The notes beneath the pieces were generated by a model. It saw only the letters and a program-made list of their open reading frames with translations. It ran no database searches and had not been told where the DNA came from. Positions 26,994-34,556 of a DNA stretch of 64,000 nt are shown in pieces. A program made the position numbers and the translations under genes. Origin of the DNA: AP-15 sp963775875 (GTDB taxonomy: Bacteria; Pseudomonadota; Alphaproteobacteria; ATCC43930; CGMCC-115725). Each line of letters starts with the position of its first letter. Position 1 is the stretch's first letter. The DNA is taken from the NCBI GenBank assembly GCA_963775875.1, contig CAVZKP010000024.1, positions 20,090-84,089 on the forward strand. The letters run 5' to 3'.

Positions 26994-28562
26994 TCAACCG
27001 CGGGTGGGCGCCAGCGGCAGCCGGATATGGATCCTCAGCCCCTGCGGAATCCGGTTTTCGGCGGCGATCGTGCCGCCCATCGCCTCCACATTGCGCCGCG
27101 CTATCCATAGTCCGATCCCGAAATAGGTGGCTGCCGCTTCATCCGCGATCTCGCCTCCCGCATCGGCGCGACGCTCCGAGTAATAGCGATCGAAGATGCG
27201 TTCGAGCTGCTCTTCGCGTACGCCCGGGCCGCGATCGGAAACGGTCAGATGGGCAAAACTGCCGTCATGCGTCAGATGGACCAGGATCTCGGTACCCGAC
27301 GGCGAGAACGAGACGGCGTTGTCGATCAAATTGTCGAGAACCGTCTCAATCATCGCCTCGCTGCCAAGAACGTGGAGACCGGGCAGCAGATCGGCGGTGA
27401 TGGTCAGGTCGCGGCTGGCCAACACGATCGTCACATCCCGGCTGTCGAGGATGGCGGATCGGGTTTGGATCATTCTGCCGATGACGCGCCCGAGATCGAC
27501 CGGCACCAGCGGCTCGTCGATCAGATCGGCGGTCGCCTCATCGAGTTCCCGTGCCGAGGCGACAAGCCCATCGAGGCGGTCGAGCGCATGCTCGACGACG
27601 CCGATCGCGCGCTGCGCGCGGTTGTTGTCTTCGGGCAGGACGCGCCGCAATGGCTCGAGCGACTGACGGATCACCGCGATCGGTGTCTTGAAGGCGTGGG
27701 CGTTGTCCTCTGCCGTCTGCCGGATTTCGGCGGCGGAGCGGTGCAGAGCCTCGACCATGCGGTCGAACTCGGCCGCGACGTCGGCCAGTTCGGGCACGTC
27801 CGCGCGGGCGCCGAACGTTCCGGCGTCGGGTCCCTGGTCGCGGATCCGCCGCGCCCGCCGGGCAAAGCGGCGCAGCCCGCCGCGCACGCTAAGCAGGGTC
27901 GAAAAGGTGATCGCCGCCATCGCCAGATAGATCACCGCCGCGATCTGCACCGGCGGCGTCGCCCAATAGGGCTGGCCGAGATGCGCTGCCGGAAAGGCGT
28001 CCTGTGAAAACGAGGAGACCACCGCCCAGCACCCCGCTGCGGTCGCCAGCGGGGTCACTGCGGTCACGATCTCGGCGCCGCCGGTCGGGCGGTGATAAAT
28101 CAGCGAGAAAGGTATCTCGCCCCGGCAATTCTGGGCGAGGCGGTCGAGCACGCCCTGCTGTGCCAGGGTGTTGCGTTCAGCCTGGAGGTTGGCGGGTTCG
28201 ACCGAGGGCCAAGATGCCACATAGTAGAAGCCATCGCCGCCGGCGCCGACCGGGGCCAGCAACAGCTTGATCGTCGTTACCTCGCCGGCGAAGCGGGCGA
28301 GGGTGGAGCCGAGCTGGGGCAAGCTATCGATGTCGGCGTTTTGCAGCAGCGGCAACAGGGATTGGCTGATCACGCGCCCTTCGTCGCGTACGCTGCGCAG
28401 CAGCAACTCCTGGCTCTCCTCGTAGGCATTGCGGAATTCGATGTATAGAAAGACCGGGACGAGCAGAAAGATGACCGCGAGCAGCCCCGTCTTGGCCGTC
28501 AGCGACCACGCCCAGCGCAGACCGCGCCGCGACCTAGCTTGGTCCGGTCCAGCGATATCCAA
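26994..28562 (-). CDS. Sensor histidine kinase (partner of the OmpR-type regulator)
   Basis: A roughly 520-residue membrane kinase. The first TM helix is TGLLAVIFLLVPVFLYIEF, a periplasmic sensor of about 165 residues follows, then a second TM (VQIAAVIYLAMAAITF), a HAMP-like linker, HisKA with HAFKTPIAV (phosphorylatable His) and HATPase with DNLIDNAVSF, SDRGPGVREE and FGIGLWIARR. The start is uncertain: TTG 28562 overlaps the regulator gene by 29 nt, and no ATG or GTG lies between it and TM1. Sequence upstream in the same frame is the shadow of the regulator gene. It follows the OmpR-type regulator directly. Confidence 0.85.
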   Translation of the reverse strand: MDIAGPDQARSRRGLRWAWSLTAKTGLLAVIFLLVPVFLYIEFRNAYEESQELLLRSVRDEGRVISQSLLPLLQNADIDSLPQLGSTLARFAGEVTTIKLLLAPVGAGGDGFYYVASWPSVEPANLQAERNTLAQQGVLDRLAQNCRGEIPFSLIYHRPTGGAEIVTAVTPLATAAGCWAVVSSFSQDAFPAAHLGQPYWATPPVQIAAVIYLAMAAITFSTLLSVRGGLRRFARRARRIRDQGPDAGTFGARADVPELADVAAEFDRMVEALHRSAAEIRQTAEDNAHAFKTPIAVIRQSLEPLRRVLPEDNNRAQRAIGVVEHALDRLDGLVASARELDEATADLIDEPLVPVDLGRVIGRMIQTRSAILDSRDVTIVLASRDLTITADLLPGLHVLGSEAMIETVLDNLIDNAVSFSPSGTEILVHLTHDGSFAHLTVSDRGPGVREEQLERIFDRYYSERRADAGGEIADEAAATYFGIGLWIARRNVEAMGGTIAAENRIPQGLRIHIRLPLAPTRG

Positions 28563-29253
28563 AACCGGCGTAGTTGTGGATATGGTCGAAATCGGGGTCG
28601 CTGTCGCGGAACTTCTTGCGGATACGCTTGATGAAGGTACGGACATTGGCGCGGTACCCCTCTGCCCCATGGCCGGCGATGAAGTCCTTGCCGTGGACGA
28701 GATCATAGATCTCGCGGTAGCCGACGTCTTGCCCCTCCTTCTCGGCAAGAAGTGCCAGGATTTTGAATTCGGTCAACGTCAGCTCGACCGTGTTTCCCGC
28801 CCACAGCGCGCGATTGGTATCAAAGCGCAGTTCCAGTTGGCCCAAGGTCAACGCGTCCGGTCGCGGCGGCTCGGAATCGGCGGCTGGCCGCGCCCCCTCG
28901 GTGATCAGCTGCAGGCGCTTGACCAGGATCGGCAGGCGTCGCGACTTGTCGATGAAATCGACCGCACCCCCGGCGAGTGCCGCTTCTTCGTAGATGTCGT
29001 CGGACAGTGCGGTCAGAAAAATCACCGGGATTGCGATGCCGCGCCCGCGCATGCTTCGCAGCACTTCGATGCCGGTCAGCTGTGGCATGCGCCAATCGAG
29101 CAGCATCGCATCGGCGCCGCCCCCCGCGTCGAGATAGGCGAGCGCGTCGCGGCCATTGTCGAAGCTGGTGACCTCGTAACCCTCGTCAATCAGGTTGAGG
29201 CCGAGCAATTCGCGGAACAGATCGTCGTCGTCGACGAGAAGCAGATGCGGCAT
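28534..29253 (-). CDS. OmpR/PhoB-family response regulator
   Basis: A 239-residue transcription factor. The receiver (about 1-120) starts HLLLVDDDDLF and has MLLDWRMPQL with the phospho-Asp, FLTALSDD with Thr and DFIDKSRRL with Lys. A winged-helix DNA-binding domain follows (LTLTEFKILALLAEKEG, ANVRTFIKRIRKKFR, IHNYAGFGYRW). ATG 29253 starts 13 nt after the lipoprotein stop. The paired kinase follows at once. The receiver departs from ChvI (DKSRR instead of a KPF motif), so the ExoS/ChvI name is not used. Confidence 0.9.
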   Translation of the reverse strand: MPHLLLVDDDDLFRELLGLNLIDEGYEVTSFDNGRDALAYLDAGGGADAMLLDWRMPQLTGIEVLRSMRGRGIAIPVIFLTALSDDIYEEAALAGGAVDFIDKSRRLPILVKRLQLITEGARPAADSEPPRPDALTLGQLELRFDTNRALWAGNTVELTLTEFKILALLAEKEGQDVGYREIYDLVHGKDFIAGHGAEGYRANVRTFIKRIRKKFRDSDPDFDHIHNYAGFGYRWTGPS

Positions 29254-29266
29254 CGTCAGAAGGGCT

Positions 29267-29833
29267 CTAGCCCCCGCGGGCGGCGGCGAGCGAGCGCAGA
29301 CAAACCTGCTGCTGGGCGGGGTCGGCGGCATCGCCCTTGAACGCATAATGGAGGGCCCGCATCTTGCCGCTGCGCAGATCGAGGTAAAAGAACAGGTCGA
29401 GCTCGCAGGACGCGTTGCGGTAGCGCCAGACGGTGGCCGGCGGGGCCTCTGACTGTTCGGTCGCGGCGCCGAAGAGGTGCCTGGCCGCCGGCTGATCGAG
29501 CCCGATCAGCTTACTTGCCCGCGCCGGCAGCGTGATCTCGTCGGGGGAGCGGATCGGCGGTTCTGGGCCGGCCATCGCCAGGGCCTCGTCCGCGTTGTCG
29601 GCGCCCGAGGCATTGTTGGCCGGCGGCGGCGTCGGCTTGCGCTCCGGGACCGGAAACACGCGCCGACGTAGCGTCGGCCGGGGCGGCGGCGAAAGCGGCG
29701 GTGGAGCTGCAACCATTTGGGGCGGAGGCGCGGGCGGCTTTTCGGCGCAGGAGGCGAGGATGCCCAAACCCAAGCTCATCAGAGCGGGATAAACCAGCCA
29801 ATGCCGCGGCTCGCTCAACGTCACCCCTGCCAC
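29267..29833 (-). CDS. Proline-rich lipoprotein of unknown function
   Basis: A 188-residue predicted lipoprotein read from a GTG. A hydrophobic segment ends in lipobox ILASC, then comes a proline-rich tether (about residues 34-75), and the C-terminal half holds a conserved-looking globular part (TVWRYRNASCELDLFFYLD, GKMRALHYAF). No known domain is recognised. It ends 13 nt before the OmpR-type regulator gene, so it may be an envelope component sensed by, or feeding, that two-component system. An ATG at 29779 is too close to the lipobox for a normal signal peptide. Confidence 0.65.
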   Translation of the reverse strand: MAGVTLSEPRHWLVYPALMSLGLGILASCAEKPPAPPPQMVAAPPPLSPPPRPTLRRRVFPVPERKPTPPPANNASGADNADEALAMAGPEPPIRSPDEITLPARASKLIGLDQPAARHLFGAATEQSEAPPATVWRYRNASCELDLFFYLDLRSGKMRALHYAFKGDAADPAQQQVCLRSLAAARGG

Positions 29834-29881
29834 GATCCAACCCGCAAGCCCTCTTCAACGCAGCCTTAAATATAACACAGG

Positions 29882-30337
29882 TCAACGACGCGCCAGCCTC
29901 TCGATTGCTCCGATGTCGCCATCACGGTAGATCGCCACGAGCTGACGATCATTCAGCAGGACATAAGTTTGGTCGCCATGATCGCAATGAAGCCGGGCCA
30001 CCGGATAGGTCGGCGCGACCAGCAGCTCGGATAAATTCTTGCTGAGGCCGGGCTGGCGCGGCAGCAATCCGGTCAGTTCCCGGGTGCTCCAAGTGGAGTA
30101 GACAAAGCTGAACGCTCCGCCGCACACGCTGCTATCCAGCGGGGTGCTCTGGCCGCTCGGCTGGTTGACGACAATTGTGTCAGGTCGAAGGGTGATCGCG
30201 TCGTTGTCGGCGGTGGCCCAGGTTCCAAGGAATGGATTTTGTACCTGCGGCTGGGGAGCGGTGCACGCGACCGGCATCAGCAGGATCAGCATCAAAGTGG
30301 CACGCGGGGAGGGCCGTCGGCCTCGGCAGCTGGGCAA
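29882..30337 (-). CDS. Small lipoprotein of unknown function
   Basis: A 151-residue product read from a TTG, with a basic n-region, a short hydrophobic stretch and lipobox PVACT. The mature part has NPFLGTWATADNDAITLRPDTIVV (an AprI/Inh- or lipocalin-like opening) and a C-terminal QTYVLLNDRQLVAIYRDGDI segment. Two Cys (SSVCGGAF and RLHCDHGD) could form a disulfide. The start could instead be the ATG at 30292, giving a very short signal. It is 48 bp upstream of the other lipoprotein gene and may be the first gene of the signalling run. Confidence 0.55.
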   Translation of the reverse strand: MPSCRGRRPSPRATLMLILLMPVACTAPQPQVQNPFLGTWATADNDAITLRPDTIVVNQPSGQSTPLDSSVCGGAFSFVYSTWSTRELTGLLPRQPGLSKNLSELLVAPTYPVARLHCDHGDQTYVLLNDRQLVAIYRDGDIGAIERLARR

Positions 30338-30538
30338 GCTTCGCCTCTGTTTCAGCTTGGATCAGTAATCATAACGCGAATGTCGTGGACGCGACACTCG
30401 GATATCCGTGCAGCGGTGACGATCGCGATCGACCGCGCTGTCGTTTCGACGTCGTGAAACCCGGCGCGTGGCTTAACTTGACGTCCGGCGGAGCCAGGGT
30501 CACGCTGACCTTACCAACACGCGGCGGGAGCGAGTGCG

Positions 30539-31798
30539 ATGAAGCTGATGTGGTTTCACCTGATGCCCTATACCGAACTGCCCGACGATTTCCGCGACAA
30601 GCATCCCTCGGTGTGGGTCGACATCCATTCCTCGCTGTTCGACCCGCGGCGCGCCCATCACATGTACAACGACTTTATGGACGAGCTCGAATTCGCCGCC
30701 GAGTGCGGGTTCGACGCGGTCTGCGTCAACGAGCATCACTCGAACGGCTACGGGCTGATGCCGTCGCCCAACCTGATCGCCTCAGCCTTGGCCCGGCGCA
30801 CCAGCGACACCGCACTCTGCGTGATGGGGAACTCGCTCGCCCTCTACAACCCGCCGACCCGGGTGGCGGAAGAGTTTGCGATGATCGACGTGATCTCGGG
30901 TGGGCGGCTGATCGCCGGCTTCCCGGTCGGCACCCCGATGGACACCTGCTTTGCCTATGGCCAGAACCCGAGCCAATGCTGCGCGAGCGCTATCACGAGG
31001 CGCATGATCTGGTCATTGCGCGCCTGGACCGAGCCGGACACCTTTGCCTTCAACGGCCGCTTCAACCAGCAGCGCTATGTCAACATCTGGCCGCGCCCGG
31101 TGCAGAAACCGCACCCGCCGATCTGGATTCCCGGCGGCGGCTCGGTCGAGACCTGGCAGTGGTGCGCGCAGATGGATTACGTCTACGCCTACCTGTCCTA
31201 TTTCGGGTTCAAGGACGGGCGCGCCACGATGCAAGGCTTTTGGGACGAGATGGCTCGGCTCGGCAAGGACCGGAACCCGTATCGCGCCGGCTTTTTGCAA
31301 TTTGTCGGCGTTGCCGAGAACCGCGACGAGGCGATGCGGCTCTACCGGGAGCCGGCCGAATATTTCTATGGCCGCTGCCTGCGTGTCGACCCGCGCTGGG
31401 CGATGCCGCCCGGCTATATCACCGAGGCGACGCAGCGCGCCGGCGTCGTCGGCCAGATCGGCCGCGCCGCCAGCCTCGACGCCCGGCAAAAGGCGCGCGC
31501 GACAACGCAGATGGAGGACATCGTCGACCGCGGCTATGTCATCATCGGCTCGCCCGACGAGGTCGCCGAACAGTTGACCGAGGTCGCGACCGACCTCAAT
31601 GTCGGGCATCTGATGCTATTGCTGCAATTTGGCAGCATGGGCAAGGAATTGGCGGCCTACAACACCAAGCTCTTCGCCGATCGCGTATTGCCGCAGCTCA
31701 AGGGCCTGTTCTCCGAATGGGAGGACCGCTGGTGGCCGCAGCCGATGGCCCGCGCCGAGCGCGCCGCGGTGCAGCCGCCGCTCTTGGCCGCCGAATAG
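30539..31798 (+). CDS. Luciferase-like (LLM class) flavin-dependent oxidoreductase, with local double frameshift
   Basis: A 419-residue TIM-barrel flavin monooxygenase of the bacterial luciferase superfamily. Key segments are VCVNEHHSNGYGLMPSPN, MGNSLALYNPPTRVAEE, IDVISGGRL, PHPPIWIPGGGS and GYVIIGSPDEV. Between about 30973 and 31020 the frame reads an implausible QCCASAITRR stretch, while the +1 frame reads MLRERYHEAHDLVI, exactly what is expected before RAWTEPDTF. One missing base near 30975 and one extra near 31015 would restore a normal product. This may be a consensus error or a mutated gene. No operon partner is visible. Confidence 0.8.
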   Translation: MKLMWFHLMPYTELPDDFRDKHPSVWVDIHSSLFDPRRAHHMYNDFMDELEFAAECGFDAVCVNEHHSNGYGLMPSPNLIASALARRTSDTALCVMGNSLALYNPPTRVAEEFAMIDVISGGRLIAGFPVGTPMDTCFAYGQNPSQCCASAITRRMIWSLRAWTEPDTFAFNGRFNQQRYVNIWPRPVQKPHPPIWIPGGGSVETWQWCAQMDYVYAYLSYFGFKDGRATMQGFWDEMARLGKDRNPYRAGFLQFVGVAENRDEAMRLYREPAEYFYGRCLRVDPRWAMPPGYITEATQRAGVVGQIGRAASLDARQKARATTQMEDIVDRGYVIIGSPDEVAEQLTEVATDLNVGHLMLLLQFGSMGKELAAYNTKLFADRVLPQLKGLFSEWEDRWWPQPMARAERAAVQPPLLAAE

Positions 31799-31812
31799 CC
31801 GACGACGCGTGG

Positions 31813-32214
31813 TTAGCGGCGCAGATTGGTGCGCGCCAGTTCGACGATCTCGTCGCCGCGGCCGCTCATGACGGCCTTCAGCATGTAGAGGGTGAAGCCC
31901 TTGGCCATCTCGGCGGTGACCCAGGGCGGCATTGCGAGCTCCATGCGGTTGACGACGGCGTCGACCACTACCGGGCCGGGGTGGGCGAATGCCTCGCGCA
32001 GTTTGGTCTCGACGTCGGCCGGGTCCTCGATACGCACGCCCCTGATCCCGACCGCCTCGGCCAATACCGAGAACTTCGGATTGACGAGGTCGGTGCCCGA
32101 ATTGAGGAACCCGGTCGATTTCTGTTCGAGCTCGACAAAGCCGAGCGCGCCGTTGTTGAAGACGACTATTTTCACCGGCAATTTCAGCTGGACCAGGCTC
32201 AACAAATCGCCCAT
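31813..32214 (-). pseudogene. poxB: C-terminal remnant of pyruvate dehydrogenase (quinone) / PoxB-like ThDP enzyme
   Basis: Encodes only the last 133 residues of a roughly 570-residue ThDP enzyme. It starts MGDLLSLVQLKLPVKIVVFNN, continues with ALGFVELEQK and GIRGVRIEDP, and ends AKGFTLYMLKAVMSGRGDEIVELA, which follows the PoxB C-terminus including its membrane-activation tail. An in-frame stop lies 8 codons upstream, and the preceding sequence belongs to another gene, so the PYR and central domains are gone. The GDG-type diphosphate motif is lost at the break. It is best read as a deletion remnant; the break lies near 32216. Confidence 0.7.
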
Positions 32215-32264
32215 CAGCGGTCCACTGCGTCCCTCAAATTAGCGCGATAACGTGTTGGGTGCGG

Positions 32265-32729
32265 TCAAGAGACAAGGCAATCGGTGCCGATGCGGCGATC
32301 GGCCGGATGTGGGTCGGGGCCCGGAAACGGTATTCCTTCGTTCGGACCGGCGCCGATCTTGACGATTCCGATGGCGACCGGCGGCTTGTCGGGATCGTTG
32401 CCGGCGCGGATGCTGCCGCCCGAAACCCGTTCCCGGCGCTCCGGCCAGACCAGTTCGAACCGCTCGAGGCTGCGTCCGGTCCCGCTAGGGATAAAGACAG
32501 CTCCCTTCAGCCGAAACACATGGCCGACGATCTGCGATCCGACCGCCTCGCCGGTCTGCGCCCAGATCATCGGGTCGCCGCTGAACCATCCGTTCAACGC
32601 CGCGGTATCGTCATGCGCGCCGTCGCCCCAAAGCACCTGCGCGGTCATCGCGCATTTCGAACCTGTCGCGGCCGATGCGGAGGTGGCGGTGATGACCGCG
32701 ACGAGGACAGCGGCGGCGAGACGCAGCAT
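32265..32729 (-). CDS. Secreted protein of unknown function with GDG-DDTAAL motif
   Basis: A 154-residue product with a cleavable signal peptide (LAAAVLVAVITATSASA). The mature part has WGDGAHDDTAALNGWF, which resembles the opening of pectate-lyase-like or tailspike beta-helix proteins, followed by FRLKGAVFIPSG and a FELVWPERRERVSGG segment. It is far too short for a full beta-helix, so the resemblance may be only to the first coil. It is divergent from the lipase across a 351-bp region with a CRP-type palindrome. Confidence 0.5.
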   Translation of the reverse strand: MLRLAAAVLVAVITATSASAATGSKCAMTAQVLWGDGAHDDTAALNGWFSGDPMIWAQTGEAVGSQIVGHVFRLKGAVFIPSGTGRSLERFELVWPERRERVSGGSIRAGNDPDKPPVAIGIVKIGAGPNEGIPFPGPDPHPADRRIGTDCLVS

Positions 32730-32970
32730 CTCGGGTCTGGCAGCGCCAGCTCAACTCGTCGGGGACTGCCCGGCGCGGCAGCTGCGGTTGATCGCGGCGA
32801 GCGTCAACGCCGCTCGCTCGCCGAGCCGGGGCGCATCGCGGCTGTGGTCGTCGACCGCATCGCCGGTTCGTGGTGAATCGGAATCGCATCGGACATGTTG
32901 CGCTCCGGTGATCGAATGAAAGCCGGGACAGTGCTGCCGGCAATTTTGCACACTGCCGTCCCGCATTCAA

Positions 32971-32991
32971 TTGCGCGTCAAACATGCGCAA
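32971..32991. promoter_or_regulatory. Inverted repeat TTGCGC-N9-GCGCAA
   Basis: Six-base arms at 32971-32976 and 32986-32991 separated by nine bases, in an A/T-rich stretch 90 bp ahead of the lipase start. It could be an operator or part of a promoter; the cognate regulator is unknown. Confidence 0.3.
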
Positions 32992-33005
32992 ATTTACCAT
33001 AATTA

Positions 33006-33021
33006 TGTGAGCCATATCACA
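33006..33021. promoter_or_regulatory. Perfect CRP-type operator TGTGA-N6-TCACA
   Basis: The sequence TGTGAGCCATATCACA is a perfect match to the symmetric CRP consensus halves with the correct 6-bp spacing. It lies 59 bp before the lipase ATG and 277 bp from the divergent secreted-protein gene. Inference: cAMP-CRP or a related CRP/FNR-family protein controls one or both genes. Confidence 0.5.
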
Positions 33022-33080
33022 GCCATGGATCCCAGCGCGGCGTATGCCCGGGGCGGTGGATCGGCGCGGAGGACAGCAGA

Positions 33081-34556
33081 ATGGCGGGGCAACGCAACCC
33101 GGTGGTCTTTGTGCACGGTTATTCCGACAAGGGCGCGTCCTGGGGACCGTGGCGTGAAATCCTGCATCAGCAGCTCGGCATCGACGACGTGCTGTTGCGC
33201 ACCTGTTCCTATGTGTCGCTAAATAACGAAATCACCATCAAGGACATCGCCGAGGCTTTCGACCGCGCGCTCGATGCGCAGGGCGGCCTTGATCCGGGGC
33301 AGCCGTTTGACGCGGTGGTGCATTCGACCGGCATGCTGGTTGTGCGCGCGTGGCTCGCCGCCGACCCGCTGCGTGCCAAGCGGCTGAAACGCCTGATTGC
33401 GCTGGCGCCGGCGACCTTCGGCTCGCCTCTCGCCAAGCAGGGGCGCAGCTGGCTCGGCGCCATATTCAAGGGTAGCAAGCATCCCGGCCCCGATTTTCTC
33501 GAGGCCGGCGACCGCGTTCTGCTTGAGCTCGAACTCGCCAGCCGATTCACCTGGCGACTGGCCGAGGGCGACGTCCTCGCCGATCCGCCGCGCTACGACA
33601 CCGGGGCCGATACCCCCTACGTCTTCGTCTTTTGCGGCACCGGCACCTATGCGGGGCTCCGCGAGATCGTCAACAAGCCGGGCACCGACGGGACCGTTCG
33701 GCGCGCCGGCTGCGGCATGAATGTGCGGGTAATCGAACTCGACATGACCGAAAGCGGCAGTGTCGCTCGCCGCCTATCCCAGGCGCTGGCTGCTGCCGGG
33801 ACGCTGACGCCTCAGCAACGCGTCATCGCCGATAACTGGCTGAACGTATCGATCCCGGTGCATCTCGTCGGAGATCCCGCCAAGGGGGACGACGTCAACC
33901 ATGCGACGATCCTCAGTGCTCCGATCCCCGAACTTGTCGAGCTCGTGGTCGACGCCTTCAGGATGACGGACCCGGCCACCGCCCCGGGTGGTGATCCCCA
34001 GGCCGGTTATGATGCCTGGCTCGACAGGGCCGCCGCTAAAGACCGCTTCAATCGCCTGGTGCCGCAATACCAGCAGTTCATCGTCCATGCGGTCGACGAA
34101 CGCGGGGACCCGATCACCGATTATAACCTCCAGCTCTTCCGCAATGACGCCACGCAGGCGAGGATCGACGAGTTCGATGCCGAGGTCGACGTCTACAGCG
34201 GCGATGCCAGCTATCGCTGCTTTCATGTGGATGTGGCGATGCTGTTGCCGCGTGAAGGTCAGCCGGGGCCGGGGCTGACAATTCGCATCATCGCTTCGTC
34301 GAGCACGCCGTATGTCGGATATCTGGGCTATGGATTTGAAGAACAGACCGAGCCCGGGTCATGGGACGCTTCGCTCGAATTCGATTATACGGCGCTTGCT
34401 TCGATCGGTTTCTTCAGACCTTACACGACGACCCTGATCAGACTCTATATCGAGCGTCAGGTATTGCCGACCGACCCAAAGCAGGCCGCCATCCTGTTGA
34501 CATGGGACATACCACTGGCCGACCCGCCGCCGGCGATCATCGCGTCAGACGGCTAG
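33081..34556 (+). CDS. Alpha/beta-hydrolase (lipase/esterase-like) with extra C-terminal domain
   Basis: A 491-residue hydrolase. The oxyanion segment is VVFVHGY (residues 8-14) and the nucleophile elbow is VHSTG with Ser82, a variant in which the first Gly of G-x-S-x-G is Val-His. The hydrolase part ends near residue 305 with a plausible catalytic His in DDVNHATIL. The last 180 residues (from about 330) form a beta-rich segment (FIVHAVDERGDPITDYNLQLF, FHVDVAMLL) of unknown kind. No signal peptide is seen. GGAGGA precedes the ATG. The 3' end overlaps the convergent GMC gene by 12 nt. Confidence 0.75.
   Translation: MAGQRNPVVFVHGYSDKGASWGPWREILHQQLGIDDVLLRTCSYVSLNNEITIKDIAEAFDRALDAQGGLDPGQPFDAVVHSTGMLVVRAWLAADPLRAKRLKRLIALAPATFGSPLAKQGRSWLGAIFKGSKHPGPDFLEAGDRVLLELELASRFTWRLAEGDVLADPPRYDTGADTPYVFVFCGTGTYAGLREIVNKPGTDGTVRRAGCGMNVRVIELDMTESGSVARRLSQALAAAGTLTPQQRVIADNWLNVSIPVHLVGDPAKGDDVNHATILSAPIPELVELVVDAFRMTDPATAPGGDPQAGYDAWLDRAAAKDRFNRLVPQYQQFIVHAVDERGDPITDYNLQLFRNDATQARIDEFDAEVDVYSGDASYRCFHVDVAMLLPREGQPGPGLTIRIIASSSTPYVGYLGYGFEEQTEPGSWDASLEFDYTALASIGFFRPYTTTLIRLYIERQVLPTDPKQAAILLTWDIPLADPPPAIIASDG

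Larger units (their letters stand above)
32730..33080. other. Intergenic region between divergent secreted-protein and lipase genes
   Basis: 351 bp without a supported gene. The right half is richer in A/T than its surroundings and contains an inverted repeat TTGCGC-N9-GCGCAA (32971-32991) and, 14 bp further, a perfect TGTGA-N6-TCACA palindrome (33006-33021). Nothing else was recognised. Confidence 0.6.

Noticed and set aside
28534..29253. ChvI (ExoS/ChvI) response regulator
   Set aside because: The receiver has DKSRR at the conserved Lys region and other differences; it can only be called an OmpR-family regulator.
31813..32214. Full-length pyruvate dehydrogenase (quinone)
   Set aside because: Only the last quarter is present; an in-frame stop lies 8 codons upstream.
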